DNA of 64,000 nucleotides from Ilumatobacter sp963746265 (GCA_963746265.1 CAVVAM010000019.1:140401-204400); one strand, 5' to 3'; shown: positions 32,084 to 41,298, numbered from the stretch's first letter. The notes: generated by a model from the letters alone, not told the origin. Numbers and translations are program-made.

Positions 32084-32821
32084 TCAGGTGGACGGGGTGT
32101 CCGCCGCGAGCAGGGTATCTGTCGGCTGGGTTGGCTCGGGCGTCTGTCGGTGGAGGAGTTGATCGACCCATCGCTGGCGTTCGTCGACCTGAATGGTGGC
32201 GATCGACTTCGCCATCTCTGCGTCCCCGCGCTCGAAGGCATCGAGCAAGAGCTTCTGGTGGGCGAGCGCGACGTCGCGGATCGTCGGATCGGAGTTGAGC
32301 CACGTGCGGCGAACGTGCTCCCCACGGAGCTGCAGCGCACGCAGGATCGAACTCAACGACGCATTGCCGGTCGCCTCGCCGACAACGCCCTGGAACTCCC
32401 GATGCAGGCGCGCGACCTCTTCGACCTCGTCGGCCACCTCGAGCGCTCGCACCACCGTACGCATCCGTTCGAGCTGCTCGTCGGTGACTCGCGTCGCGGC
32501 CAGACCAGCCGCGGGCGGGAACAGCAGCCTCCGGACCTCGATGACCTCGTTGAGACCGCGGGCCTGGAGGAGTTCGACCGCGAAGGTGAGACCCTCGAGC
32601 AACTCGCTCGGCTCGAGGCTCGTCACGTAGGTGCCGTCGCCGCGTCGGACGTCGAGCACGTTGATCTGGGAGAGCGCCCGGACCGCTTCGCGCAGCGAAC
32701 CGCGTGAGACACCGAGTTCCTCCGCGAGTTCGGGTTCCGGAGGAAGACGGTCGCCCGGGCCGAGCTCGCCTTCGGCGATCATCTCGCGGATCTTGTGGAT
32801 CGCCTTCGTCGTGACGCTCAC
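32084..32821 (-). CDS. GntR/FadR family transcriptional regulator
   Basis: A 245-residue regulator. GTG 32821 has GGAGG 7 nt upstream and is chosen over ATG 32866. The winged helix 'MIAEGELGPGDRLPPEPELAEELGVSRGSLREAVRAL' is classical GntR. The C-terminal FCD-type helical domain follows, with Asp/His ligand-like positions ('EVRRLLFPPAAG', 'LHREFQ', 'LAHQKLLLDAFERGD'). FadR-subfamily members respond to acyl-CoA or organic acids. It is divergently transcribed from the biotin carboxylase operon with a short inverted repeat in between, so it is the prime candidate regulator. Confidence 0.9.
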   Translation of the reverse strand: MSVTTKAIHKIREMIAEGELGPGDRLPPEPELAEELGVSRGSLREAVRALSQINVLDVRRGDGTYVTSLEPSELLEGLTFAVELLQARGLNEVIEVRRLLFPPAAGLAATRVTDEQLERMRTVVRALEVADEVEEVARLHREFQGVVGEATGNASLSSILRALQLRGEHVRRTWLNSDPTIRDVALAHQKLLLDAFERGDAEMAKSIATIQVDERQRWVDQLLHRQTPEPTQPTDTLLAADTPST

Positions 32822-32960
32822 GGCCAAACCTCCGATGTTTCGCCCGGCACGGAGCGCGCCGAGCACGAAGCCAACACCTCGGAGTCGTCGAGAATGTCCG
32901 CTGATGGAGCAACCCGTGCCATCCAGCCGAGCCGCCTACGTCCGATGCCGGCCGCAGACA

Positions 32961-32994
32961 TAGGATGAATACGACGAGGACAGACGGACCTGTC
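32961..32994 (+). promoter_or_regulatory. Candidate -10 element and inverted repeat before the carboxylase operon
   Basis: TAGGAT (32961-32966) is a plausible -10. Just downstream, GACAG and CTGTC form an inverted repeat with a 6-nt spacer (32979-32994), ending 12 nt before the GTG start. It could be the operator of the divergent FadR-type regulator. Confidence 0.35.
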
Positions 32995-33006
32995 GGGAGA
33001 ATCCTA

Positions 33007-33519
33007 GTGAGCAGCGAACGAGATGCGGTCAAGCGGGTGGTCGAGGCGTTCGAGCGCTCCGACTGGTCCGAGATCGACGTCCGGTTCGGATCGCTCCGAG
33101 TGCACCTGTCGACGAACGCAGGAACCGCCGTATCGGGTCCGACGTCGCGTCCCCAGGCAGCGGTCCCACCCCCGGACCCGTCGACGCCCGCGACGAGCGA
33201 CTCGAACAGCTCGCCACCGTCGCACTCTGCGACGAGCGCGAACGCCGATGTCGCGACCGGTACGCACGTGGTCACCTCGCCGTCGCCCGGCATCTTCTGG
33301 TGCGCCCCGGAGCCGGGCGCCCGCCCGTTCACTGCCGCCGGTGAACGCGTCGATGCGTCGAGCACCGTCTGCATCGTGGAGGTGATGAAGCTCATGAACC
33401 ACGTCAAGGCCGGAGTCGCCGGCACGGTCGTGGCGATCTTCGTCGACAACGGCGTCGCCGTCGAAAAGGGTGAAGCGCTCGTCGCGGTGATCCCGGACGC
33501 CGACAGGGCCGAGATGTGA
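33007..33519 (+). CDS. Biotin carboxyl carrier protein
   Basis: A 170-residue carrier. The N-terminal helical segment is followed by a Pro/Ser/Thr-rich flexible linker (about residues 40-80), then a biotinyl domain with the biotin-accepting Lys in 'VEVMKLMNHV' and the thumb-like insertion of the AccB type ('TSPSPGIFWCAPEPGARPF'). GTG 33007 has GGGAG upstream; an ATG at 32965 overlaps the presumed -10 element. The stop overlaps the GTG of the biotin carboxylase gene. It shuttles carboxybiotin between the next two gene products. Confidence 0.92.
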   Translation: MSSERDAVKRVVEAFERSDWSEIDVRFGSLRVHLSTNAGTAVSGPTSRPQAAVPPPDPSTPATSDSNSSPPSHSATSANADVATGTHVVTSPSPGIFWCAPEPGARPFTAAGERVDASSTVCIVEVMKLMNHVKAGVAGTVVAIFVDNGVAVEKGEALVAVIPDADRAEM

Positions 33520-34904
33520 GCCGACCACTCAGTCGGGTGCTGGTCGCCAACCGCGGTGAGATCGCAGTGCGAATCATCCGAGCGTGCCACGACGAGGGCC
33601 TCGAAGCGATCGTCACCGTCAGTGACGCCGACGCCGACTCCTCGGCAGCTCGGCTCGCCGACGGGGTGGTCCACATCGGACCACCCAGTCCGACACAGAG
33701 CTATCTCCGCATCGAACAGGTCGTGGCGGCATCACTCCTGGCAGGGTGCGACGCCCTCCATCCGGGCTACGGCTTCCTGTCGGAACGCCCGGAACTCGCC
33801 GAGGCGTGCACGGCGAACGACATCGTGTTCGTCGGCCCGACCGCGGACAACATCCGGCGCGGCGGCGACAAGGTCTCGGCCCGAGCGATGGCACGCTCCG
33901 CGGGCGTACCCGTCGGCGCCGGATCCGACACCGTCGCTGATGCAGCAGGTGCCGCGGCCGCGGCCGACACGGTGGGCTACCCGGTCCTGCTCAAGGCAGC
34001 CGCGGGCGGCGGGGGACGGGGCATGGTACGCGTCGACGATGCCGTGGAACTCGCTGACCGCTTCGCAGTGGCATCCAACGAGGCCCAGGCAGCCTTCGGC
34101 GACGGGAGGCTCTACGTCGAACGGCTCGTCGAGAACGCTCGCCACGTCGAGGTGCAGTTGCTCGCCGACATGCACGGTTCGATCGTCCATCTCGGCGACC
34201 GGGACTGCTCGGTGCAGCGCCGCTATCAGAAAGTCGTCGAGGAAGCACCGTCGGCGCGCCTGTCGACCGACCTGCACGAGCGACTCGCCACCGCGGCGGT
34301 GGCCATCGGTCACGAGCTCGGATACGTCGGCGCGGGAACCGTGGAGTTCCTCGTCGATCTCGACCGGCAAGAGTTCTCGTTCCTGGAGGTCAACACCCGG
34401 GTCCAGGTCGAACACCCCGTGACCGAGATGGTCACCGGCATCGACATCGTGCGCGAGCAGCTTCGTGTCGCGGCGGGCCGTCCGTTGTCGTTCTCGCAAG
34501 ACCACGTGTCGTTCTCGGGTCATGCGATCGAGTGCCGCATCAACGCCGAGTCGCCGGATGCCGGATTCCTGCCGTCACCGGGCACCATCGACGACTGGCG
34601 GCCTCCGGATGGACCAGGTGTCCGGCTCGACTCGCACGCCTTCCCCGGCTACGTGGTCCCGCCCTACTACGACTCGCTGCTCGGCAAGCTGATCGTGAGC
34701 GGCACAGATCGTCCGGACGCCATCGATCGTCTGCTGAAGGCGCTGGGCTCGTTCGGCGTGAGGGGTGTCGCCACCAACATCTCCTTGCACCAGCGCATCA
34801 TCGACCATCTCGATTTTCGGACGGATTCGATCAACACCACCTGGCTCGAGCGTGTCGTACTCCCGGTGGCCGCCGCAGGACACGTCACGAAAGGACTTGG
34901 CTGA
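33516..34904 (+). CDS. Biotin carboxylase subunit
   Basis: A 462-residue ATP-grasp enzyme that carboxylates biotin on the carrier protein using ATP and bicarbonate. 'RVLVANRGEIAVRIIRA' is the N-terminal domain, 'HPGYGFLSE' the conserved loop, 'KAAAGGGGRGM' the ATP-grasp glycine loop, 'HVEVQLLAD', 'RDCSVQRRYQKVVEEAPS' and 'FLEVNTRVQVEHPVTE' the metal and bicarbonate residues. It is complete compared with AccC (about 450). GTGA overlap with the carrier gene. Confidence 0.96.
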   Translation: MSRPLSRVLVANRGEIAVRIIRACHDEGLEAIVTVSDADADSSAARLADGVVHIGPPSPTQSYLRIEQVVAASLLAGCDALHPGYGFLSERPELAEACTANDIVFVGPTADNIRRGGDKVSARAMARSAGVPVGAGSDTVADAAGAAAAADTVGYPVLLKAAAGGGGRGMVRVDDAVELADRFAVASNEAQAAFGDGRLYVERLVENARHVEVQLLADMHGSIVHLGDRDCSVQRRYQKVVEEAPSARLSTDLHERLATAAVAIGHELGYVGAGTVEFLVDLDRQEFSFLEVNTRVQVEHPVTEMVTGIDIVREQLRVAAGRPLSFSQDHVSFSGHAIECRINAESPDAGFLPSPGTIDDWRPPDGPGVRLDSHAFPGYVVPPYYDSLLGKLIVSGTDRPDAIDRLLKALGSFGVRGVATNISLHQRIIDHLDFRTDSINTTWLERVVLPVAAAGHVTKGLG

Positions 34905-34906
34905 CC

Positions 34907-36370
34907 ATGGCCCAGATCGAGATCATCGACCAGGCGCTGCGAGACGGACAGCAGAGCCTGTGGGGCATGCGGATGAAGGTCGGGCACCTCGCTGCGATCG
35001 CCGACGACATCGACCAGGCCGGATACCGGGTGGTCGATCTCACCGGGAGCTCGATCTTCGAGTGCATGATGCGGTACAACCGAGAGGATCCGTGGGACGG
35101 CCTCGACCTGTGGCGAACCTGGATGCCGAATTCGCGTCTACGTTCGGGTTCGCGCAGCAACTGCATCGCCAAGTTCGGGTTGACGCCGGACTCCCTGATG
35201 GAACTGTGGATCCGCACGCTCGCAAAGCACGGCATCGACAGCTTCTGGATCTACGACTGCCTCTACAACATGGATGCCATGGAGCGGCTCTCGCGCGTGG
35301 TGGCCGACTCGGGCTGCGAGGTCGCCACCGCGATCATGTACGGCATCAGCCCCGTCCACACCGACGAGTGGTTCGCCGACCGGGTCCGGGAGTTCGTGAG
35401 CTGGGGGATCACCGACGCCATCTACTTCGAGGACGCGGCCGGCATCCTCACCCCGGAGCGAGCGAAGACCCTCATGCCTGCGCTGGTGGAGGCGGCGGGT
35501 GGTGTGCCGATCGAGATGCAGTGTCACAACACGGTCGGCGTGGCCGGCATGAACTATCTGATCGGCGTCGACGCCGGGGTACGCATCCTCCACACCGCTC
35601 CCGGTCCGATGGGAAATGGACCGTCGCTGCCGACGACCGAGCAGACCGTCGAGAACCTCAGGTGGGAGGGCCACAGCACCGACATCGATCTCGAACGCGT
35701 GCGCCGGATCAGCGATCATCTTCGCCGCGTCGCCGAGCAGGAAGGACATCCCGTCGGTGTCCCGAACGAGTACAACGTCTTCCCGTATCACCATCAGCTC
35801 CCGGGCGGCATGACCGGCACCCTGAAGGCACAGCTCGCGCAGTACGGCATGTCCGATCGATTCGAGGAGGTGCTCGAGGAGATCGTTCGGGTACGCGAAG
35901 ACCTGGGGCATCCGATCTCGGCCACACCGTTCTCACAGCTGATGGGCATCCAGTCGGTCCTCAACGTGGTGACCGGTGAACGCTACGGCACCGTGCCCGA
36001 CGAGGTGCTCGTGTACGTGTTGGGCCATCTCGGCGAGCCGCCGGCTCCGATCGACGAGAACGTCCTCGATCGGATGCTCTCGACGGATCGCGGCAAGGAG
36101 ATGCAGACCTGGCAGCCACCCCAGCCCACCATCGCCGAGATGAAGCGGCAGTACGGCGACGCGTCGATGTCGGACGAGGAATTGCTGCGGCGCTACCTCG
36201 TTCCGTTGCAGGACGTCGAGGCCACCCATGCCGCCTCGCCGGTCTCCCCGGACTACGAACTCGCCGCGACCGACGCCCCGATGTCCATGGTTCTCGATCT
36301 GCTCGCGGCGAGCCGAGCCACGTTCGCGCACGTCGAGACCGCCGACAGTTCCGTGACCCTCACACGCTGA
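34907..36370 (+). CDS. Carboxyltransferase-like TIM-barrel protein (pyruvate carboxylase/OadA family, atypical active site)
   Basis: A 487-residue HMGL-like TIM barrel with the C-terminal pyruvate-carboxylase-type extension; ATG 34907 follows the biotin carboxylase stop by 2 nt. It should transfer carboxyl from biotin to an acceptor. The opening block reads 'IIDQALRDGQQSLWGMRM' (DTTLRDAHQS is usual). At the position of the carboxylated Lys ('IKDMAGLL' in OadA/PC) it has 'YFEDAAGILTP', i.e. Glu for Lys. The HxH zinc pair reads 'MQCHNTVG', with Gln for the first His. Barrel and extension are otherwise well conserved ('PGGMTG', 'TPFSQLMGIQSVLNV'). The acceptor may not be pyruvate; metal chemistry is probably altered. 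Confidence 0.82.
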   Translation: MAQIEIIDQALRDGQQSLWGMRMKVGHLAAIADDIDQAGYRVVDLTGSSIFECMMRYNREDPWDGLDLWRTWMPNSRLRSGSRSNCIAKFGLTPDSLMELWIRTLAKHGIDSFWIYDCLYNMDAMERLSRVVADSGCEVATAIMYGISPVHTDEWFADRVREFVSWGITDAIYFEDAAGILTPERAKTLMPALVEAAGGVPIEMQCHNTVGVAGMNYLIGVDAGVRILHTAPGPMGNGPSLPTTEQTVENLRWEGHSTDIDLERVRRISDHLRRVAEQEGHPVGVPNEYNVFPYHHQLPGGMTGTLKAQLAQYGMSDRFEEVLEEIVRVREDLGHPISATPFSQLMGIQSVLNVVTGERYGTVPDEVLVYVLGHLGEPPAPIDENVLDRMLSTDRGKEMQTWQPPQPTIAEMKRQYGDASMSDEELLRRYLVPLQDVEATHAASPVSPDYELAATDAPMSMVLDLLAASRATFAHVETADSSVTLTR

Positions 36371-36563
36371 GCGCTCGCTGCCCCGAACCGGTCGCGCAGA
36401 CCCATGCCTCGTGCTTGGCTCCGGGACTTCGCCGACGCTCTCGAGCGGATCACCGACTGCGCGGTGGCTGCGTGAGAACCTGCCCTGACGTGTGCCGACC
36501 TCATGGTCGGGACGGCCCGCGTGCCGATGGCGACATCGAGCGGTCTGCCAGCCGTCCGCAGTG

Positions 36564-37046
36564 TCACCCGAGGAGTCGCCACAGGACCGCAAGATCCATC
36601 AGGTCGTGCCGGGCGGGTGGATTACCCTGATGCAGTTCGAGTTGCTTCGCTGCGCTGAGACAGCGGACGTGTCGGCCGCCGATCACACCGTTCGCGAGCG
36701 CCTCGACCGGGGTTTCGAAGCGTTCACCGTCGAAGCCGTGCTGCCACCAACCTTGCTGCCCGTCGTCGAAGGCGGGATGGATGTCGATGTGCCGGTCGGT
36801 GGACGCGTCGGTGAGTTCGACACGGACCGGAAGCCAGTCGGTGGTGACGACGAAGAGTTCGCGGGTGAGGGCCTCGACGAGTGGCCGGACGGAGGAGTCC
36901 GGCACCAAGACGTCGAGATCGCGGTGCTCGCGTGTCTGGGAACCGACCAGTGCATCGACTCCCCAACCGCCGGCGACGACCGGAGTCGCTCCCGACCGCG
37001 TCGAGACATCGAGCATCCACAGCACGTCAGCCTGCGAGGTCGCCAC
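36564..37046 (-). CDS. Nucleotidyltransferase, lincosamide/aminoglycoside-type fold
   Basis: A 160-residue protein of the small pol-beta nucleotidyltransferase group. 'VVAGGWGVDALVGSQTREHRDLDVLVP' matches the GGWGxDxLxG...R.H.DLDI block of LnuA/AadA2''-type enzymes and carries the two catalytic Asp. 'DRHIDIHPAF' supplies the third carboxylate. The GTG at 37046 is the best available start. Family members nucleotidylate lincosamides or aminoglycosides, but most environmental copies have unknown substrates. It is isolated between the carboxylase operon and the 858-residue gene, in accessory DNA. Confidence 0.8.
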   Translation of the reverse strand: MATSQADVLWMLDVSTRSGATPVVAGGWGVDALVGSQTREHRDLDVLVPDSSVRPLVEALTRELFVVTTDWLPVRVELTDASTDRHIDIHPAFDDGQQGWWQHGFDGERFETPVEALANGVIGGRHVRCLSAAKQLELHQGNPPARHDLMDLAVLWRLLG

Positions 37047-37546
37047 CTCGCCGAGTCTGGCCGGAAGCAGCAGCGGAGACGGGCGACGAACGCCTGCACG
37101 ATCTCGGCCGACTTCGTTGGTGCTTCGATGCAAGCTGACCTCGGCAGCTCGATCGTTGGGGCGGCTCAGGCCGACCGGTGGCGGCGGAGCACGACCAGCG
37201 CGGCACAGACCGTGGCGATGGTTGCGTGGACCTGGCAGCCTCGGGCGAGACGGTCGGCGTCCATCACCGGCCTCCACTTGAGCAAGACGTGCGCGACTGA
37301 TCGAAGGGCGTGTATGCGGTGCCTCGTTTCCGCGCAGCTCGGTCCAAGCGTTCTTGCCCAGGCGCGCGGCGCTCGCCTGAGGAGGTCTGCGCCACCTCGG
37401 AATCGGGCGGTGCGAGCCGGACACGACGAAGCTGCTCACGCCTCAATACGTCCGTGGACAGCCGGAAGTTCGCTCCAGACATTCGGCACTGGCGCTGGCT
37501 GGCGCAGCCGTTGGACAATTCGGGAGAGCCGAACGGAGGTGTCGCG
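37047..37546. other. Gene-poor 500-bp stretch
   Basis: No convincing gene. The minus strand shows a short frame ending near 37150 (KWRPVMDADRLARGC, then ATVCAALVVLRRH) that vaguely resembles a transposase C-terminus, but not enough to call. The promoter of the 858-residue gene must be at the right end. Confidence 0.5.
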
Positions 37547-40123
37547 ATGACGACACAGGATCCATCAGCCGAGACGGCCGAGGGTCAGGAACCGGAAGCG
37601 GCGTCGAGAGCCAACGCCGCGACGTTCTTGCTCGTACTGCTGGTTCTCGTCTCTGCGATCTTCGTGCCGTATGTCGGCGCACGTTTCGGCTGGTCGTGGG
37701 GCGTGGTCGCGTGGGCCGGCGGCGCTGGTGTGCTGATACTGGCCCTGCGGTTCGGTCCACATGGTCCATTCCCTGGCGGTTTCGCGACCCGGTTGATCAA
37801 CTGGTTGGCGATCGCGTCACCGCAGGTGAGCCAGTACCTCGACCGGATCGAAGAGACCGAGCGCGTCAATGCCGAGAACGCTGCAGCGCGCTCGAACATG
37901 ACGACGCTGATCGCGTCCTATGGGCTGCCGGGCAACGGAGCACCCATCCCGGATCTCGCGACGCGGGACCACACCGCCGACGAGCGCGCCAGTCGCATCA
38001 ACCTCGCGGACCTGAGCTACGCGGCGTCAGAGGCTGTGGCTGTCGCTGCCCCCGAGTTCGACGGCCGACAGCCACAGCTCGCGACGTGTCTGGCGGTGCT
38101 GTACTGCGATCAGTTCGAGCACGCACATGAGAACGACGTCAATGAGCTCGACAAGCGCTGGACGGAGAATCGGACCAGCCTCATCGAGCTGCTCGCCGGG
38201 CTGATGGCGCGGCACGCGGTCTTCGAGTTCAGCGGTCACGAGGCGCCCCAGATCGCGGCCGCACTACGAAACCTCCGACACTTTGGACTCCCAACGCTGG
38301 CGGCGGTCGTCGAGCAGCTGAAGCAATCGCCGGCCCAGATCGTCAGCAACATGGGCGTCATCACACGTGAGTTCGGGTTCGACATTATCGACCACGACGA
38401 GTGGGACGACATTGCCGCGCAGGTCACCGGGGTCTCGTATGCGGGGCTGCCCCGCGCGGTCGCTACTCGCTTCGCCAAGCTCTCGGTGAGCAAGCCCGAC
38501 TGCGACAGGGTGGCGACGCAGCTCGAGCTGCTGTACCGCGACCGTTTCGACCGCACCAACGAGGCGCTCTGGGCGCGATTCCAGGACAGCCCACAGTTGC
38601 GCGACGCGCTTGCTTCCCGCCTCGCGGAGTTCGGTCCGCTCGCACCGGAGGTCACTGGCAGCTCTCGGACGGTGCTTCTCGCCAGGGGACGAATGTGCCG
38701 CTTGATCCGTGCGATGCTCGACTCGCTTGACACCTTCGACCTGGATCTTCTGCAGGCTGCGCTCGCCCGTGTCGAGATGTTCTGGAAGCTGACGACGGAC
38801 TACGCCGACGACCTCGCCGAGCGAGGCCTACCGAAGTCGCGAGCTTTCGAGGGACCGGTCGCCTCGAAACGCTTCGTGAACTACCTCGTCGATCACGAAG
38901 CCCTGCCGCGCTCGGAGGCGGCACCCGGATCGCTTGACGATGCGCGCCTCGTCCACCGGCTGCTCGTGCAGGTCGCCGAGGAGTCCATCGGGGCCCACGG
39001 CTGTGCCGACGAAGGGGAGGCCGCTCGGGTCACACGTCGTCTGGATGTGACTGCGCTGGCAACGGTCTCCGTTGGCCGTTACTTGATGGGCGACGGAGGC
39101 CGCCCTCAAACGGCCGCAGCGCTCGCTCGAGACAGCCACCGTGACGATGGCGTGATCGCAGTGTTGTTGGCCGCCCTCTGGCAGCGACGGACAAGGATCG
39201 ATGCCGGGCAGTCGGGCAAGGTGCCGCTCGCCGAGCTGGTCTGTGAACACTTGCAGTGGCACACGCAGGCAAAGGAGGAGTTCGGTGTCGGCCTGTGCAA
39301 GGACCTCGACGCCGCAATCGCTGCCCAGCTCGTCCGCGGCGAGTGGCCGACGCAACTCCCGCTCGATTGGATGTTCCAGCGGTTCGCGAGGAAGATCATC
39401 GCCGAGTCGCGCTCCGACGATCCAGCATCAGCGAAGAAGATCGACTCGATCAAGGGCAAGGTCTCGCTCCTGGCGGCGTCAACGAACCAGATCCCGCAAC
39501 ACCTGGGTCTTCTCGTCGACCGCTTGAACCACTTCGACCCGCGCGCCGGTGACGCCGAACGCGACCAGAAGCTCGACGACGTGATCCGCGCCCTCGGTCA
39601 GGTTGAGGAACGTACGCTCGAGGAACTCACGGTCGCCGTGAAGGATCTCCAACGCATCGATCTGGAGATGCAGGACGAGGTTGGTCGAACCGTGCACGAC
39701 CTCGAAGTGGTCGACACGAATATCGCCCGCAGCGTCGACGATCTGATCGACACGGACCAGGAGCTGAAGGTTGCGGTCGATCGATTGTTGAACGCCGTCC
39801 CCGCCACCGCCGGCACGTACCTCATCACCTGGCCCGCCCGATCGGGCCGGATGTCTGACCTCATGGCCGACCTTGCGAAACCGAACGCAACCGGCGAGCT
39901 GGTCGGAAGGTACGACTGGATCGTCGACCACCCAACCCCTTACGCACGGCTCGGCAAGCTCCCAGCCGGCGTGAGCTTCGACGAGTTCTGCGAGCACCTC
40001 CGCACCGACCTGGCCACGGTCCACGAGCACCGCCAGGAGCGCGAGCCTCAGGTCTGGGATGACAAGCACGCACACGTGTACGTCCAGCAGATCGCCAACC
40101 GCATCGATCAACACGTCTCGTGA
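37547..40123 (+). CDS. Unrecognised 858-residue membrane-anchored helical protein
   Basis: ATG 37547 has CGGAGGTG 6 nt upstream. The predicted layout is a short cytosolic N-terminus, two membrane helices (about residues 26-42 and 50-68), a large helical region, a coiled coil (about 666-750, regular heptad-like 'VEERTLEELTVAVKDLQRI'), and a compact C-terminal domain (755-858, with 'TYLITWPARSGRM' and 'WIVDHPTPYARLGKLP'). Residues 156-200 and 296-340 look like an internal repeat (LSYAASEAV...LAVLYCDQFEHAHEND versus VSYAGLPRAV...LELLYRDRFDRTNEA). No nuclease, ATPase, protease or transport motif was found. It is flanked by a nucleotidyltransferase on the left and a toxin-antitoxin island on the right, and is monocistronic. 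Function unknown. Confidence 0.8.
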   Translation: MTTQDPSAETAEGQEPEAASRANAATFLLVLLVLVSAIFVPYVGARFGWSWGVVAWAGGAGVLILALRFGPHGPFPGGFATRLINWLAIASPQVSQYLDRIEETERVNAENAAARSNMTTLIASYGLPGNGAPIPDLATRDHTADERASRINLADLSYAASEAVAVAAPEFDGRQPQLATCLAVLYCDQFEHAHENDVNELDKRWTENRTSLIELLAGLMARHAVFEFSGHEAPQIAAALRNLRHFGLPTLAAVVEQLKQSPAQIVSNMGVITREFGFDIIDHDEWDDIAAQVTGVSYAGLPRAVATRFAKLSVSKPDCDRVATQLELLYRDRFDRTNEALWARFQDSPQLRDALASRLAEFGPLAPEVTGSSRTVLLARGRMCRLIRAMLDSLDTFDLDLLQAALARVEMFWKLTTDYADDLAERGLPKSRAFEGPVASKRFVNYLVDHEALPRSEAAPGSLDDARLVHRLLVQVAEESIGAHGCADEGEAARVTRRLDVTALATVSVGRYLMGDGGRPQTAAALARDSHRDDGVIAVLLAALWQRRTRIDAGQSGKVPLAELVCEHLQWHTQAKEEFGVGLCKDLDAAIAAQLVRGEWPTQLPLDWMFQRFARKIIAESRSDDPASAKKIDSIKGKVSLLAASTNQIPQHLGLLVDRLNHFDPRAGDAERDQKLDDVIRALGQVEERTLEELTVAVKDLQRIDLEMQDEVGRTVHDLEVVDTNIARSVDDLIDTDQELKVAVDRLLNAVPATAGTYLITWPARSGRMSDLMADLAKPNATGELVGRYDWIVDHPTPYARLGKLPAGVSFDEFCEHLRTDLATVHEHRQEREPQVWDDKHAHVYVQQIANRIDQHVS

Positions 40124-40844
40124 ACGGGGCGCCACTCGCCGGAGCGGCTGCGGCCGCGGCCGCTCGGCTCCAGCGGCAGCGGACCAGGGAGGGTGCATCC
40201 CCGCCGCGCCGGTTCAGGCCGCCCGCCAGGACCGAATCTCGGAACACACGTGTGGTAGGGCTGGTGTGCGAGGAATCACCGGCGATGGGCTCGTATCGGG
40301 GTGCTCGGCGACCGTCGTTCCGATGAGCATCCACCACGGGTAGTCGGGTTCCGGCGATCGTGGTGGCCGAGCCGCCCGCCGGTGAGCATTCGGTCGTTCT
40401 CAGACTCGATGTCTGCGATCAGACCGTGCCCCCGGCGGGTTGGTGAGGGCGTCGACAGCACCGACGGGGCGTGTGCTCTCCATGCAGCTCGTCGTGCTCC
40501 GGCGTCTGGCGTCGAGCGTTCTCGTGTTCGAGCGCGTGAGCCGTGTGATCCTGCGCAGTATTGACCTGAGAGGAACCGCACCAGACGCCGGATCCGTCAG
40601 CAGAACCTGGCCGCTGTGATCAGCGGTGTCAGGGCGGGCCGTTTCGTCATCACCGGACGAAGCCATCCACCGCAACTGCGCCGAGCCCACGCATCGGCGT
40701 ACAAGAACGTCACCGTTCACAGTCGTGGCTCCCCATGACGCCAGCATCGCACGCGCACAGCCGAGACATCAGACCGGTCGACACCGTCCCATCGTGCCCG
40801 GAGAGGTCCCTGTGCGGATCGGGTACGTGACACGGTGTTCTTCA
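40124..40844. other. Gene-poor 720-bp stretch left of the island
   Basis: Only short, low-quality frames on both strands. None has family features, good codon use and a ribosome-binding site together. Apart from the hairpin after the 858-residue gene I see nothing in it. Confidence 0.5.
40138..40168 (+). terminator. Possible hairpin terminator after the 858-residue gene
   Basis: GCCG-AGCGGC pairs with GCCGCT-CGGC with one bulged G and a 10-nt loop, 15 nt after the stop. The surroundings are GC-rich, so chance is possible. Confidence 0.4.
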
Positions 40845-40863
40845 GCGGAGGTGGACGGGAATC
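40845..40863 (+). repeat. Left 19-bp copy of the tRNA-Sec 3' end (att-like)
   Basis: The sequence gcggaggtggacgggaatc is identical to 43622-43640. Flanking bases differ at once on both sides, so the shared core is exactly 19 bp. Confidence 0.75.
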
Positions 40864-41034
40864 CGTAGCGCGACGTGTCTACCCAGCGTGTGGGGTTGGA
40901 CGAGCACGAATTCGACCGATTGAGAGTCGCCCTGAGAGTAACGGCGTGACCCCTCTTGACCGGAGAACGCTGGCCGCGTGACCGGCCAACCGTGTCCCAG
41001 TGTGGGTGGTTCTCGTCGACCAATCAGATATGCG

Positions 41035-41040
41035 TATAGT
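41035..41040 (+). promoter_or_regulatory. -10 element of the vapBC module
   Basis: TATAGT lies 7 nt before the ATG of the antitoxin gene, which would give an almost leaderless message. The sequence GCGTAT occurs twice (41032-41037 and 41044-41049) around it, a possible autoregulatory site for the antitoxin. Confidence 0.45.
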
Positions 41041-41047
41041 TAGGCGT

Positions 41048-41296
41048 ATGCCGCGACTCCAGGTGTACCTCCCCGACGACCTCCACGACGAGCTGAAGAA
41101 GCGCGGCCTGCCGGCGTCCGAACTCCTCCAGATCGCACTGCGCGCCGAGCTCGAACGCCAAGACGCGCTCGATGAGACGACCCGCTATCTCGAAGAGCTC
41201 GTGGCAGAGGTGGGCGAACCGAGCACGCGGCAGCAATCGCAGGCCGACGCCATCGCACGACGCATCCGTGACCGATCACTCGATCGAGTCAGCTGA
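41048..41296 (+). CDS. VapB-like ribbon-helix-helix antitoxin
   Basis: An 82-residue protein starting at ATG 41048. 'PRLQVYLPDDLHDELKKRGLPASELLQIALRAELERQ' is a typical RHH DNA-binding domain. The C-terminal half (LVAEVGEPS...DAIARRIRD) would wrap around the toxin. An upstream in-frame GTG (41000) adds an unconserved leader that overlaps the -10. The gene ends 2 nt before the VapC start, the usual antitoxin-first order. Confidence 0.82.
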   Translation: MPRLQVYLPDDLHDELKKRGLPASELLQIALRAELERQDALDETTRYLEELVAEVGEPSTRQQSQADAIARRIRDRSLDRVS

Positions 41297-41298
41297 AC

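Noticed and set aside
36371..36563. Short frames between the carboxylase operon and the nucleotidyltransferase
   Set aside because: No features beyond high-GC chance frames.
37130..37320. Possible transposase C-terminus on the minus strand
   Set aside because: Only about 45 residues with vague similarity and no inverted repeats or catalytic residues.
40301..40747. Frames of 80-115 residues left of the island
   Set aside because: No ribosome sites, Arg/Ser-rich composition and no recognisable motifs on either strand.
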